Shown: positions 53,237 through 63,553, numbered from the stretch's first letter. The stretch is 64,000 bases of DNA from JAAXHE01 sp964551635 (GCA_964551635.1 CAZKDZ010000203.1:8945-72944); one strand, 5' to 3'. The notes: generated by a model not told the origin, from the letters alone. Made by a program: numbers and translations.

Positions 53237-53474
53237 TGCGATTACCTCCGAATATGTGCCCCGAGTCTTTCAGGTTGCCCTGATGATTCGAAATGTAAGC
53301 GTCCCGCATAATATAAACTCTCAGGCACAGAATACAAACCTGATACCGCGACACGGCGCTCGTCCACCGGCCCGTTTACGGGTTGCGGAAGACTGGATCT
53401 TTCGGCAAAATTGGGAACTCGTGGACGCGAGATGATTCGCGACCTTTTCTCGTGAACTGAAAGGAGTGGACACG

Positions 53475-56453
53475 ATGTCAATTGCGAAAGAGCGAAGCCG
53501 GTTTGTCAGCGCGGCGATGCGGTCGAACGCGGTAGTGAATGCGGCGAAGCACGAATGGGCGCGCGAGCAGCAGGAACGCGCGGTTGCGGCTGCCGGCGAG
53601 TGGGTTGGCCGTTCGGACGATGCGCTATGGGAAATGGTTAGCGCGCAGGAACTGCCGCGGACGGTCTACACGAACGAAGGCGTGACCTATAAGGGCCAGC
53701 AGCCATACTGCCCCGGCTGCGGCGAGGAGGCGCCGGCGAAATCGGGGCGCGAATGGTGGGAGTTCGACGAAGCAAAACCGTGGAAGATCTGGTGCGAACA
53801 CTGCAAGGAGGTCTATCCGAAAAACGACTTCGGGGCGTTCTACGTGACTGCCCTGGACGCGCACGGGATGTTCAGGCGTGAGTTGGGCGACCGGTCGCTT
53901 CTCTTCAACGCCGACCACCCGGAACCGTCGGATCCTCTGCACGAACTCTACGTTGACGACGGATACGGGATGTTCGACGAACGGGGAAACCGTCACGACA
54001 TGATCGCGTACTACAATTTCGAAGCGGTATGGCGACGGATACAGCGAGGGGTTGGCGCGCTTGCCGAAGCGTACTCGCTCACCGGCACTAAACGGTACGC
54101 CCACAAGGCCGGCGTGCTGCTGGACAGGATCGCCGACGTCTACCCGGAGATGGACTACCTGCCGCTGCACGAACTGGGATTTCAACACAGCCAGGGAGGC
54201 TCCGGAAGAGGCCGTATCGAAGGGTGCATCTGGGAGACCTTCGTCGCACAGAGTCTCGCCCGAAGCTACGATCTCATATTTGACGGCATCCAGGACGACG
54301 ATGATCTGGTGGCGTTCTGTTCGGACAAAGCCGGGCGATTCGACCTGGGGGACAAGAGCAGCATTGGCGCAATCTGCGGACATATTCAAGAACATCTGCT
54401 GCTGGAGGCGCTCGCATCGGTGAAGGATGGCCGGATCAGCGGCAATACGGGCATGAACCATTCCTCCCTTGCAACCGCGGCGATCGCATTGGACCACCCG
54501 GATTTGACTCCCGAGTGGCTGGACTGGCTGTTCGATCCAGGTTTTCCAGGGAAACACGCGGCTCAGAAGGACCCGGTGACCTGGGTGTTGACCGAGGGGC
54601 TCGACAGAGACGGCATGGGCGGCGAGTGCGGCGGCTACGGTCTCATCTGGACCCGCCACATGCGTCAATTGGCGCAGATTCTGTCCATGTATCCTGAGTA
54701 CACGAAACACAATCTCGTGGCGGATTACCCCAAGCTCAAGCAGGCATTTCTCGTGGAATCCCGGTTGAACGTGCTGGACGGCATGATGCCCAATACGGGT
54801 GACAGCGGCGCCGTGGGCGCATGGGGCAGGCAGGGCGATGCCGCGACCTATGCGCGGGCGTACAGGCTGTACGGGGACCCGCGTTTCGCATCGCTGGCCT
54901 GGCAGGAGCACGCCGATCACGGGTCCACGCTGCGTCTGGACGACGACATATTCCTGGAGGACCCGGATGCGCTGATCCGGGAGATTCGGAAAGTCGGTCA
55001 ACAGGGGGCGGGCACCCTTACGAGCGAACACTTCGGCCGGTACGGGCAGGCGCAGTTGCAGACGGGAGGTCCGAAAAACGGTCGCGCCGTGTTTATCCAC
55101 TACGGGCAGGGAAAGGGTCACTCTCACCACGATTGCCTCAACCTGGGACTGCTGGCGAAAAACGTGGCGATGATTCCGGATCTCGGCTATCCGGAATATA
55201 CCGGGACCTGGCCGAAACGGCACGCGTGGACGGCCAACACGATCAGTCACAATACGCTGCTCGTGGGAGATACCCGTTCGGCATACAGTCCGGGCGGGCA
55301 GATCGGATATTTCGGCGTTGAAGCCCCGTTGCGCGCCATCCAGGTGGATGCGCCCAACGCCTATGAGGGGATGCGAACCTACAGGCGTACGGTTGCGTTG
55401 TTGGACGTGGACGAGGACAACAGCTACGTACTGGACGTGTTCCGCGCGCGGGGCGGGGCCAACCACCGGTTGTCCTGGCACGGGGCCGCGGAAACCGCTC
55501 AGGCCGCCGGCGTTGAACTCGCCGGTCAGGACGGCGGCACCTTCGCGAGCCCGGGCGTTCCGTTCGCCACGCTGGAGGGCGAGAATGAGGACTTCTACAG
55601 GGAGAGCGGCTTCACGTACCTCTACGATGTTGCACGCTCGACAGGCGACGTACATCAACCTTACACCGTAGACTGGAAGATCGAAGATATCCACGGCCGG
55701 ATCCCGGAGGGCAGCGAACCCCATCTCCGCCTCCACGCGCTCACGCCCTGTGACGAGGTCGCGCTGGCTACGGGAGACTCGCCCCGGCGGCTGCAGCGGC
55801 CCAGATATCTCATCCAAAGCAGGTTGGGAGAGGAAGTACAGAGCCGGTTCGTCAACGTCCTGGAACCCTATGAAAGCAATCCGTTTATCGTTCGGGTAAG
55901 CGAACTTGAGGTGACACACGGGGGAGATGCCTGCGCGGCGGCGGCCGTGGCCGTGGAACTGGCCGACGGTCGCAGGGACATTCTGATCAGCTGCGAGGAG
56001 CCGATGGAAGTCGAGGTGGAAGGCGGGATCAGATTCAACGGGATGTTCGGAATGATCCGGCAGGCGGGCAATGAGGTTCGACTGATGAGAATGATCGGCG
56101 GCACGCGGCTCGCATCAGGGGCCATTGAACTGACGTCGGAACGGGCTGCCTGGCGCGGGAAGGTGGCGCGGATCGACGCGTCCGACCCCGCGAACAATCG
56201 GGTCGACCTGGATCCGCCTCTGCCGCGGGATGCAGACCTCGCCGGCCGCACCATCCACTTCCTTAACGACCTGCCGATGGACACGAGCTACAGAATCGCG
56301 GCCGTCACGTCCAACGGGGTATCGACAGGCGACATTACAATTGTAAGGGGACTCAGGGAAGGTACCGATCCCGCCAGCGGCTACACGTACCTTGTCAATC
56401 CGGGGGATGAATACGTCCTGCCGGCGATCACAGGGGTGGGAGCAAGCACCTGA
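53475..56453 (+). CDS. Heparinase II/III-like polysaccharide lyase
   Basis: 992 residues from the ATG at 53475 (AAAGGAG upstream); a GTG at 53466 in frame is possible. Two CxxC pairs near the N-terminus (CPGCGEE, WCEHCKEV) may bind zinc. An alpha-toroid follows (for example LAEAYSLTGTKRYAHKAGVL and MNHSSLATAAIALDHPDL). The C-terminal beta-sheet half begins around GKGHSHHDCLNLGLLAKN and DLGYPEYTGTWP, as in heparinase II/III and oligo-alginate lyases. No signal peptide is visible, so it may act inside the cell on imported oligosaccharides. Substrate unknown. Confidence 0.8.
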   Translation: MSIAKERSRFVSAAMRSNAVVNAAKHEWAREQQERAVAAAGEWVGRSDDALWEMVSAQELPRTVYTNEGVTYKGQQPYCPGCGEEAPAKSGREWWEFDEAKPWKIWCEHCKEVYPKNDFGAFYVTALDAHGMFRRELGDRSLLFNADHPEPSDPLHELYVDDGYGMFDERGNRHDMIAYYNFEAVWRRIQRGVGALAEAYSLTGTKRYAHKAGVLLDRIADVYPEMDYLPLHELGFQHSQGGSGRGRIEGCIWETFVAQSLARSYDLIFDGIQDDDDLVAFCSDKAGRFDLGDKSSIGAICGHIQEHLLLEALASVKDGRISGNTGMNHSSLATAAIALDHPDLTPEWLDWLFDPGFPGKHAAQKDPVTWVLTEGLDRDGMGGECGGYGLIWTRHMRQLAQILSMYPEYTKHNLVADYPKLKQAFLVESRLNVLDGMMPNTGDSGAVGAWGRQGDAATYARAYRLYGDPRFASLAWQEHADHGSTLRLDDDIFLEDPDALIREIRKVGQQGAGTLTSEHFGRYGQAQLQTGGPKNGRAVFIHYGQGKGHSHHDCLNLGLLAKNVAMIPDLGYPEYTGTWPKRHAWTANTISHNTLLVGDTRSAYSPGGQIGYFGVEAPLRAIQVDAPNAYEGMRTYRRTVALLDVDEDNSYVLDVFRARGGANHRLSWHGAAETAQAAGVELAGQDGGTFASPGVPFATLEGENEDFYRESGFTYLYDVARSTGDVHQPYTVDWKIEDIHGRIPEGSEPHLRLHALTPCDEVALATGDSPRRLQRPRYLIQSRLGEEVQSRFVNVLEPYESNPFIVRVSELEVTHGGDACAAAAVAVELADGRRDILISCEEPMEVEVEGGIRFNGMFGMIRQAGNEVRLMRMIGGTRLASGAIELTSERAAWRGKVARIDASDPANNRVDLDPPLPRDADLAGRTIHFLNDLPMDTSYRIAAVTSNGVSTGDITIVRGLREGTDPASGYTYLVNPGDEYVLPAITGVGAST

Positions 56454-56458
56454 AATTA

Positions 56459-56984
56459 TCTCACACGAAGACACAAAGACACGAAGGCACAAAGGAAAGC
56501 CGGGCGACCACAAGGGTCGCCCCTACAAATTCAATGACGGCGTAACGAGACCTATCTCCCCTGCCCACTCGGATGGAGCTATCCGCCGTCAGCAACGACG
56601 AAAACAAGACACAAAAACCCCTTTTCCCCAAATTCCCTGCCTACGGCGTGTTCCTTTTGAAGCGACCAAAAGGAACCAAAAGTCGCCGCTGGGCGCGGGG
56701 CCTGCCACAGGCATGGCGCGAATACCTTCTCAGTACTCACCTGATACGACGGCCTACCAACCCTGGAGGTTACCGTAAATCGTTGCTGAACGGAACAACG
56801 CGCCCTGCTCTGGAAATGCTCGCGAGTAACTTCGCGCACGAAAACCTAATGCGTCTCTGTTAGTGAGCGATATGGTCTAACGAGGTCTATCGGCGATGTC
56901 CGCAAAGTACCTATCGAGACACCAAACGTTCCCCCTCGCCTGCATTTCTTCGTGCCTTTGTGGCTCTGTGCCTTTGTGTGAGAC
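56459..56984. repeat. Spacer bounded by 38-base inverted repeats
   Basis: The left arm (56459-56497) is built of ACACGAAG/ACACAAAG units; the right arm (56947-56984) is its inverse (CTTCGTGCCTTTGTGG, CCTTTGTGTGAGA). Inside is a hairpin GGGCGACC-ACAA-GGGTCGCCC (56502-56521) followed by CCTACAA, a copy of the palindrome seen near 62,052. The rest (56530-56945) has short open frames without protein-like character. No gene supported in 56454-57085. Confidence 0.55.
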
Positions 56985-57085
56985 AAGGTTCCGCTACGGC
57001 ACCAGGTGAAGGATGTGACCGGCGAAGGTGTCCATTCTCCGTATTACTACCTTCCCGACGTCGAGGTCCGTGGCGGGTCTCAACT

Positions 57086-58078
57086 CTAAGCCGAATACGA
57101 CAACTCCATCCCGTCTTCGACGTCCACCGTAATTCGCAGAACGCAGGGGCCGACCAGGGTAGCAGGCACGGGTTGGCTGTTAACGTGGACGCGGGGATAC
57201 CGGCACCACGCCGCGGGTACGTCCGCGTCCAGGGTGAGCGCCCGGCACGTGACCCGGTCGGACAACCCGTCCAGGTTCAGGCGATAGCGCTTTTCGTCGG
57301 CGGTATCGGCAAGGGCGGTTACCGTGGCGTGGCGTCGGGTGAGATGGTAGAAGATGGCTTCCTCGGGCACGGCGCACCACACATCCTCACCGCCTTCCTC
57401 GACGACGGCTGCGAAACGGCGCCGAAGCTGGTCCGCGGTGCAGTCCTTGTTTCGATGGACCGCCTCGTCCAGCGGGCAGTGGCAATAATCGATGATCCAT
57501 CCGCTGTCCGCCTGTGCGTGGCGTATGTTTCTGTACGGATCGAACTCGCTGTAGAAGGGCTCGTAGAACTGGTCATGCAGGGCCGTTCGGTTCAGCCAGA
57601 AGAGTTCGTCTCCGGGCCGGTTGAGCGCATCCGTCAGGCTCATCGCGCCCAGGTAGCCGTACTGGCGGCAGGCTTCCAGGACATGATCGGCCATGTTCGT
57701 GTTGTTTCCCGGCGAGCAATAGAGATCCACGGGACCGTCGATGGCGTCCTCCAGTACCTCCTTTGCTTCCCGCAACTCCCGGTCTACCATATCCGGCCGG
57801 ATTACTTCGTGGCTCCAGGAATGGTTGCCCACACCCCAGCCGCGGTCGACCATCTCCTTCATTTCCTTACCGGTCATATGCCGGAAACCGTTGTAGCTGG
57901 AAGCGCCGAGTCGCCGGACTTCGCCAATGTGGCCCGCGACCGCCTCCATGTGTCCCGGTATGCCGAACGCTTCATGGATCGGCACCGCGCGTTCATGCAA
58001 TTCGATCAGGGCTTCGTCGTACGTGATGGAATAGACCCATTTCTTTCCGTGTTTCCAGTCACAGATTTTGATTGCCAT
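57086..58078 (-). CDS. Polysaccharide-deacetylase-like (NodB fold) protein
   Basis: 330 residues from the ATG at 58078 (MAIKICDWKHGKKWVYSITY); the frame runs open to 58258 but this overlaps the next gene. SITYDEALIELHE stands where deacetylases have TFDD, keeping one acidic metal ligand. GNHSWSHEV is the H-x3-H metal motif. A C-terminal beta domain (about 240-330) has no named family. Probably a metal-dependent deacetylase of a sugar or amide; substrate unknown. Confidence 0.75.
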   Translation of the reverse strand: MAIKICDWKHGKKWVYSITYDEALIELHERAVPIHEAFGIPGHMEAVAGHIGEVRRLGASSYNGFRHMTGKEMKEMVDRGWGVGNHSWSHEVIRPDMVDRELREAKEVLEDAIDGPVDLYCSPGNNTNMADHVLEACRQYGYLGAMSLTDALNRPGDELFWLNRTALHDQFYEPFYSEFDPYRNIRHAQADSGWIIDYCHCPLDEAVHRNKDCTADQLRRRFAAVVEEGGEDVWCAVPEEAIFYHLTRRHATVTALADTADEKRYRLNLDGLSDRVTCRALTLDADVPAAWCRYPRVHVNSQPVPATLVGPCVLRITVDVEDGMELSYSA

Positions 58079-58191
58079 TGATTCACCCTTTCTCAGGCTT
58101 ACCGGCCTGCTTTCCCCCGTTCCGGCCAGGCAATGATGCAGAGCTCGAATGACGCTATAGCGATACCGCGGCCCACCATTTGTCATACCGA

Positions 58192-58965
58192 CTAACTCGG
58201 TCCCGAATTCACGGCCTCCATGAACGCCTCGAACGTGGTGCTGAACCCGATCTTCCATTCGAATATGTGGATGCCGTAGCGCGTGGCAAGCCGCTCGTCA
58301 AATGTATCCGGACGTTCCACGCCCACGGTCCCGTCGCGCATCAATATACAGCGGTACCCGCGTGCGAGCATCGCCTGCCCGCCGCCTTCGGAGCCCAGAA
58401 CGCACATATCGGCCGCGAAACCCGTGTAGATGAGGGTGTCGACGTCGTTGTCTTTCAGATACGCGTCCAGGACGTCGGTGTAAAAGACCATGGGCTCGTC
58501 GCCGACGGGCGACACGATTTCCGCCCTGCGCATCTTCGCGAGCGGGGAGTGCTTCATATAGTCGGGACCGTGGGCGCGGTCCAGCATTTCCTTCTGGCGG
58601 CCCGCGGGTTTCCAGACGTTCGTCCTGTCCCGCCTGGACGGGATGTGCGGGTATTGTTCGTCCATCCAGTCCGCTTCCACGTGCACCACGGGAAGCCCGA
58701 TCGCCCGCGCCGCATCCATGGCCGGGCGCATCACGTCGCACATGATGCGGTATCCTTCGGCGGTGGCCTCGGGCCAGCCCAGGTCCACGCAGTAGTCCAT
58801 GTTCAGGGGAGGACCGTCCGGGCAACCGATATTCCAGCAGTGCATGCCGATGAGCGCCGTTCGCCGGACGGGAAGCTCGAACCTGACCGACTCGTACCCG
58901 GGGCTGTCGATCGGCAGAGCGCGATAGTAGCGCGCATCCAGATGGATCGTTGCGGAATCGGACAT
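58192..58965 (-). CDS. Isochorismatase-fold cysteine hydrolase-like protein
   Basis: 257 residues. TLIYTGFAADMCVLGSEGGG has the nucleophile Cys in its usual position and GGQAMLARGYRCILMRDGT the following strand. The catalytic Asp of the family (IDMQN) is replaced: TALIGMHCW is found there. The catalytic Lys position also lacks a Lys. It may be inactive or use other residues. It lies between the deacetylase-like gene and an alpha/beta hydrolase gene, all on the minus strand. Confidence 0.75.
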   Translation of the reverse strand: MSDSATIHLDARYYRALPIDSPGYESVRFELPVRRTALIGMHCWNIGCPDGPPLNMDYCVDLGWPEATAEGYRIMCDVMRPAMDAARAIGLPVVHVEADWMDEQYPHIPSRRDRTNVWKPAGRQKEMLDRAHGPDYMKHSPLAKMRRAEIVSPVGDEPMVFYTDVLDAYLKDNDVDTLIYTGFAADMCVLGSEGGGQAMLARGYRCILMRDGTVGVERPDTFDERLATRYGIHIFEWKIGFSTTFEAFMEAVNSGPS

Positions 58966-59022
58966 CGCAATCGCCTTTCAGGTGCGTCGACGAAAAGGGA
59001 GGGAGGGACCGGATACGCCGGC

Positions 59023-60894
59023 TCAACGCATCGGTCCACGGCCGTCGATCAGAATGTCTACGGGATGGGAAAGCAGGACGAGGTCTTCGATATCAAACTG
59101 CTTGAGCAGGCCGAAACAGAACAAAACCGGTTCCTGTGTGTAGTCCACGTTCCAGTCGATGAGCCTGCGTAGGGTATCGGGCAGGTTTGCGCTCAATGCG
59201 TCGATGCCCCTGGGCTTCAGGGCCGCCGCGCACAGGGCGATCAGGCCGGTGGAGAGACCCTGCGTGTTGATGCTGAGGGAATCCCCGCCGGTGGTGGACC
59301 CGATCCAACGCCGGAGGGCCAGCAACTGGCCCGTACAGATGCCCAGCGGACGGTCTCCGGCGGCGGCGATGCACTCCATAAACAGGTAGTGATAGTCGCC
59401 GCCCGCGATAACCTGTTCGCCAAATGCCAGCAGGTCGGCTACGAAAACGCGTTTCCCGGCCTCGACCGCGTTCTTTACAGCCCTCGCCGCGCCGGCCCGG
59501 CCGTTTTCCGGGAGTATGAGAAGAACGTCGCTCGAGTCCACGGAGTCGAATTCGGTGACGGGGACATTCCAGCGGTCGATTTTCAGTAGATGGTGCGAGA
59601 TGCTCACACCCGCCAGCGTTCGTGCCTTGAGGGCCGGTCGCGATTCCACCGTGTACGCGGACGGCAGGCGCAGGACCCTCGAAAGACGTCTTCGGTCCCG
59701 TTGCCTTGAACTGGCGGTCGATCGTTTCACGGGCAGGCGCCCGGCGAGATCGGCGGCGATCGAAAGGAACGTGGGGTTGTCCGGCGGCAGCCCTACGTTG
59801 AGTTCCCATTCCGTGCGGATTTCGTCGTCGCACGGGATGTCCTCGGTGGAGATGTCCAGGTCCCAGGCATTCTTCAGGAATTTGTAGAGTTGCTCGCGGA
59901 TGTCTCTCTCATAGTTATGGGTGCCCGGGTCTTTGTTGGCGTAAAAGCCGATGCGTTCGGCAACGCCGAGCTTCCCGTATACCTTTCGAGCGGGTGAATA
60001 AAGGGCGGGCCGCATGAATTCCGGGCGAAAAATACCGTCGTTGACGCTGTGAACAAGCAGCGCCGGACGGGGCGCGAACATCGCCGTGAGGGTATCGTAG
60101 TCGGCCACGGTGCACAGATCCACGGGTGTCTGCTCCAGGTCGCCGTGGTCCTGCCACCGCCTGGTCGCGCGATGCCAGATCGGGGAGTGCCCCGAAACCG
60201 GCACGGAGACGCCGATGCGTTCATCGATTGCGGTGAGCACCGCCGTCTGCCACCCGCCGCCAGAGAGACCGGTCATGGCCACCCTGTCCGGGTCGGCGTG
60301 TTCGTGGGCCAGCAGAACGTCCAGGCCGCGGTTCATGGCCAGGTACATGGCGCTGACACCGGCAACGCCGCACAGGTCGATATGCGCCTGCTGCATATGG
60401 TTGAGCGAGCCCTGGAGTTCGCCCATGCCAATGAATTCGAAGTTCAGGGCGAGCATGCCGCGTCTGGCCAGGTTGATACACCGCGCCTGCTTGTAGTCCA
60501 TGGCCTTGCCGCCCCGATGGTGACCGTTGGGATTGAGTACGACAGGCGCCCTTCCCCGCAGATTCTCGGGCTCGTACAGCAGCGCGGGAATCCGCATGCC
60601 CGGATACCCTTCATAATGGCATTTCCGGATGCGGTACCCGTTGCCCTTGAGGACGCCCTTCCACCGGACGTCCGGCGGGCGATCGTTGACACCCGGCTCG
60701 AGTCCGGTCAGATAGACCTTCTTCAGGAGGTCCCGGCGAATCCCGGCAGTCCGCTTCTTCCATTCCGCTGGGGACCCGGGCGGTTTCAGGCGCGGCAGCT
60801 TTTCCGCATAGTAATCCATCATGATGCGGGTATGCCGGTTTCGCAGAAGCTTGCGCGAAAGCGCGTGCGCGATCTGGCTGGACGTGAGAGACAT
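59023..60894 (-). CDS. Alpha/beta hydrolase, acetyl-xylan-esterase-like
   Basis: 623 residues. VVLNPNGHHRGGKAMDY (oxyanion side), TGLSGGGWQ with Ser211, VHSVNDGIF with Asp286 and KDPGTHNYE with His326 form a complete catalytic triad. The N-terminal 110 residues are a helical and strand-rich cap. Residues 390-623 are a second domain of unknown fold. No signal peptide. Likely an esterase acting on a sugar ester; not specified further. Confidence 0.8.
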   Translation of the reverse strand: MSLTSSQIAHALSRKLLRNRHTRIMMDYYAEKLPRLKPPGSPAEWKKRTAGIRRDLLKKVYLTGLEPGVNDRPPDVRWKGVLKGNGYRIRKCHYEGYPGMRIPALLYEPENLRGRAPVVLNPNGHHRGGKAMDYKQARCINLARRGMLALNFEFIGMGELQGSLNHMQQAHIDLCGVAGVSAMYLAMNRGLDVLLAHEHADPDRVAMTGLSGGGWQTAVLTAIDERIGVSVPVSGHSPIWHRATRRWQDHGDLEQTPVDLCTVADYDTLTAMFAPRPALLVHSVNDGIFRPEFMRPALYSPARKVYGKLGVAERIGFYANKDPGTHNYERDIREQLYKFLKNAWDLDISTEDIPCDDEIRTEWELNVGLPPDNPTFLSIAADLAGRLPVKRSTASSRQRDRRRLSRVLRLPSAYTVESRPALKARTLAGVSISHHLLKIDRWNVPVTEFDSVDSSDVLLILPENGRAGAARAVKNAVEAGKRVFVADLLAFGEQVIAGGDYHYLFMECIAAAGDRPLGICTGQLLALRRWIGSTTGGDSLSINTQGLSTGLIALCAAALKPRGIDALSANLPDTLRRLIDWNVDYTQEPVLFCFGLLKQFDIEDLVLLSHPVDILIDGRGPMR

Positions 60895-60940
60895 GGAGAG
60901 GGTTCCGGGGAGACCGGCGCGAGGGATTCCGGCGCGCGGG

Positions 60941-61996
60941 TCAGTTCAGGGAATAGGTCTCATACGGGTTCTGACAGGGGTTGTTCCTGCTCACGTGCAT
61001 GCGGCCTGCATCGGTTTCGATGATCACGGAGAATGCGGTCGCCCAGTACCCGGTTGTGGGATGATCGTTGGGATGGCGGCAGATGGAGGTGGGATGGTCT
61101 TCATGATCGCTCAGTGCGGTCTTCAGGCTCTCGATTGCAAAGGGCCGTTCCATTTCATTGAAGAGTTTCTGGATCCGGACCTTTCGGCCGCCCGACTGGA
61201 TGAGTTCGGGGAAGACGTCGTTGTTGTGTACCAGTTCCGGGTGCTCGCAGTGGTTGGTATGGGTCACCAGGCCCACGGCGTCGTCCCGGATCACGTGTAC
61301 GTTTTCCAGGGTCACCTCCAGGTCCGCCGGCCCCTGCGGCGTTGAGAGGATGATGTTGGCGGGGATGGCGCGGTGCGCCCTTCGCACGGCCTGCACGGCG
61401 TCATCAAGAGTGCCGGTCTCGTAGATACCGCGGACCGTGAAATAGTGCGGCACGCCCACCCGTCGGGAGGGCGCGGGCAGGGTGTTCAGGCAAAGTCCGA
61501 TCCCCTCGCTGTTCAGGCCGATGTAGGCGATGATGCCGGCCTGGGTGACGTTCAGGACGGCGGGCCTGCCTTCAGGGCGGCGGGTGAGAACGATCGTAAA
61601 GGGGTTGAGGCCCGGGTCGTTGTCCCAGTTCTGGCCCACGATGTTGCCCGTTCCGGTGGGCGTGGTGAGAGAAAAGGAAGTGCAGCCCGAATCCGCTTCC
61701 GCATGAAGCTGATTGCGGACCTGGAGCATCATGAGATCGTCCAGCGGGACACCCGAGGACTCGGATGTGCCCCGCAACTCGTCGAGCATGTGGGGCGCGT
61801 ATCCCTCCACGTACGGAATGCAGTCCCTGGCGACGGCCTTCGCCCGTTCCACGGAGACGCTGACGCTCTTGTTCACACGCTCGAGGGCGATATCCGCAAA
61901 GCCCCTTACTTCCTCCCGGGCGGCCTCGCCGATCTGCCGGCCCATCTCCAACGGCGAACCGGCGACTTCGATCTCACGGTATCGTGTGTCTGACAT
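60941..61996 (-). CDS. C45 peptidase / acyltransferase-like Ntn hydrolase
   Basis: 351 residues from the ATG at 61996, preceded by CAGGAGG. The frame upstream contains only repeat DNA. SGCTSFSL with Cys105 is the autoprocessing nucleophile of C45 (acyl-CoA:6-aminopenicillanate acyltransferase-like) proteins; NIVGQNWDNDPGL, NVTQAGIIAYIGLNSEGIGL and VTHTNHCEHPEL are family motifs. The N-terminal chain 1-104 would be cut off on maturation. Role in amide bond hydrolysis inferred. Confidence 0.85.
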   Translation of the reverse strand: MSDTRYREIEVAGSPLEMGRQIGEAAREEVRGFADIALERVNKSVSVSVERAKAVARDCIPYVEGYAPHMLDELRGTSESSGVPLDDLMMLQVRNQLHAEADSGCTSFSLTTPTGTGNIVGQNWDNDPGLNPFTIVLTRRPEGRPAVLNVTQAGIIAYIGLNSEGIGLCLNTLPAPSRRVGVPHYFTVRGIYETGTLDDAVQAVRRAHRAIPANIILSTPQGPADLEVTLENVHVIRDDAVGLVTHTNHCEHPELVHNNDVFPELIQSGGRKVRIQKLFNEMERPFAIESLKTALSDHEDHPTSICRHPNDHPTTGYWATAFSVIIETDAGRMHVSRNNPCQNPYETYSLN

Positions 61997-62051
61997 TCGG
62001 ACCTCCTGGAACCCTGAAGGCGGAGAGAGGGGAGAGGTAACACCGATGGCC

Positions 62052-62157
62052 GGGCGCCCACAAGGGACGCCCCTACAAAACCAAAGGTCCACGAATTGAA
62101 CTCTTTGGGTTCCCGCGCCGATGTTGTACTTGTAGGGGCGTCCCTTGTGGGCGCCCG
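62052..62157. repeat. Two inverted copies of a GGGCGCCC...GGGACGCCCC palindrome
   Basis: GGGCGCCCACAAGGGACGCC (from 62052) and its inverse (62130-62157) are 50 bases apart and each is itself a hairpin; a third copy is at 56502-56528. At 62218-62242 follows a tandem of GCTGACG/GCTGATG units. The spacer 61997-62275 contains nothing else recognisable. Confidence 0.6.
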
Positions 62158-62275
62158 AACAATAGCGCTGGCAACCGTGATTTGATTTCGCCAGACCCAA
62201 CCGCTAACCTGGTTCGGCTGACGGCTGATGGCTGATGGCTCTGTGCGAGGGGCCGGGCGGAGAGGTCTGCGGCGT

Positions 62276-63517
62276 CTATACGCGGTTTCGATCCGCCACT
62301 TCCCTTACGATATGCGCGGCGAGTTCACAGTGTTCGGGCTCATAGCGTTCGCAGAAGGACGACCAGCGCACGAACGATTCCAGAAAGCGCTTTGCATTGG
62401 GGCACGTATCCCCGCTATACTCGTATTCCCTGGAAGCGGGGGGCGTGGAGAAAGGAAACCGTTTCCGTTCTGCTTTTTCAGCAAGGAAGGGAAGGGCAGG
62501 GGGCATCAGGTAATAGCGGCCCGTGCCCGCGCCGGGGATACCGCCTTCCGCGACCTGCTGCGCAAACGAATCGGGAGTGCAGGCGAATGCATCCGGATCG
62601 ACGCTGAATCCTGCCATCCAGCAGGAGTAAACGTCCATGTAATCCGGTATCGGCAGCGGGGTGATGCCCGGAATTTCCTCCAGTTTTTCGGCCAGCAGAC
62701 GGATCATCCGGTCCCGCTGTTCCACGTTGGGGCGGATGATCTCGAGTTGCGCCAGGGTGACGGCGGCGGTGCATTGCGGCATACGGTGCGCGAACCCGGG
62801 CACGACGTGCTGCCGCCCGAATCCCTCGAGCATCTGACCGCCGCGGCTGTGGCCGATGAAACGCATGTGCTCGGCGAGGTCCCCGTCATTGGTCACCACG
62901 CAACCGCCGATATCCGAACCCATGGTTTTCTCGGAGTCGAAGGAGAACGCGCCGGCGGTGGCCAGAGACCCGGCGAACCGTCCCTTGTATTCTCCGAAGA
63001 CGGCCTGGCAGGCGTCCTCGTAGACGATGAGACCGTGCGCTTCCGCGAGTTCCACGATCGGATCCATATCGCAGATCGTACCGGTCATATGCACAACCAG
63101 AATGGCGCGGGTACGGTCCGTAATGCAGGGTGCGATGGTCTCGGCGCTGCTGATCATCGTACCGGCGTCCGTGTCCGCGAAAACGGGGATGTAGTTCTCC
63201 CGGATGATACCCTGGACGGTACCGTAGTCCGTTACCGAACTGACGATGATCTCATCACCGGGATCGAAGTCCAGCGCGCAGGCCAGAACGGCCAGAGCGG
63301 GTGTGCAGCCGGGCGTGGCTATGCAGTGTTCCACGCCCATTTCTTCCGCGAACGCGTTTTCGAATCGCCCGATCATGTTGCACGTCAGACCCGAGTCGAT
63401 CACTTCCTGGAGATAGGTCATCGCATTGGGTCCGATGGTGCGCGGAAAGGGCTGGGGCAACGTGCCCGCCAGCCCCGCTGCGGCATCCGCGCCGTATCTT
63501 GCGCGTTCGACGGTCAT
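62276..63517 (-). CDS. DegT/DnrJ/EryC1/StrS-family PLP aminotransferase
   Basis: 413 residues. AFSFDSEKTMGSDIGG contains Lys197, the PLP Schiff-base residue; YEDACQAVFGEYKGR has the PLP-ring Asp168. PGCTPALAVLACALDFDPGD binds the phosphate. The length and C-terminal domain fit sugar aminotransferases of nucleotide-sugar and glycan pathways. No nucleotide-sugar genes are nearby, so the sugar is unknown. Confidence 0.9.
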   Translation of the reverse strand: MTVERARYGADAAAGLAGTLPQPFPRTIGPNAMTYLQEVIDSGLTCNMIGRFENAFAEEMGVEHCIATPGCTPALAVLACALDFDPGDEIIVSSVTDYGTVQGIIRENYIPVFADTDAGTMISSAETIAPCITDRTRAILVVHMTGTICDMDPIVELAEAHGLIVYEDACQAVFGEYKGRFAGSLATAGAFSFDSEKTMGSDIGGCVVTNDGDLAEHMRFIGHSRGGQMLEGFGRQHVVPGFAHRMPQCTAAVTLAQLEIIRPNVEQRDRMIRLLAEKLEEIPGITPLPIPDYMDVYSCWMAGFSVDPDAFACTPDSFAQQVAEGGIPGAGTGRYYLMPPALPFLAEKAERKRFPFSTPPASREYEYSGDTCPNAKRFLESFVRWSSFCERYEPEHCELAAHIVREVADRNRV

Positions 63518-63553
63518 GATTGGTCCTTTCCAACAATTCGCGCTGGAGGAGGG

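Noticed and set aside
53625..55919. 764-codon minus-strand open frame opposite the heparinase-like gene
   Set aside because: Long only because of high GC content; the plus-strand protein has recognisable family motifs and a good start.
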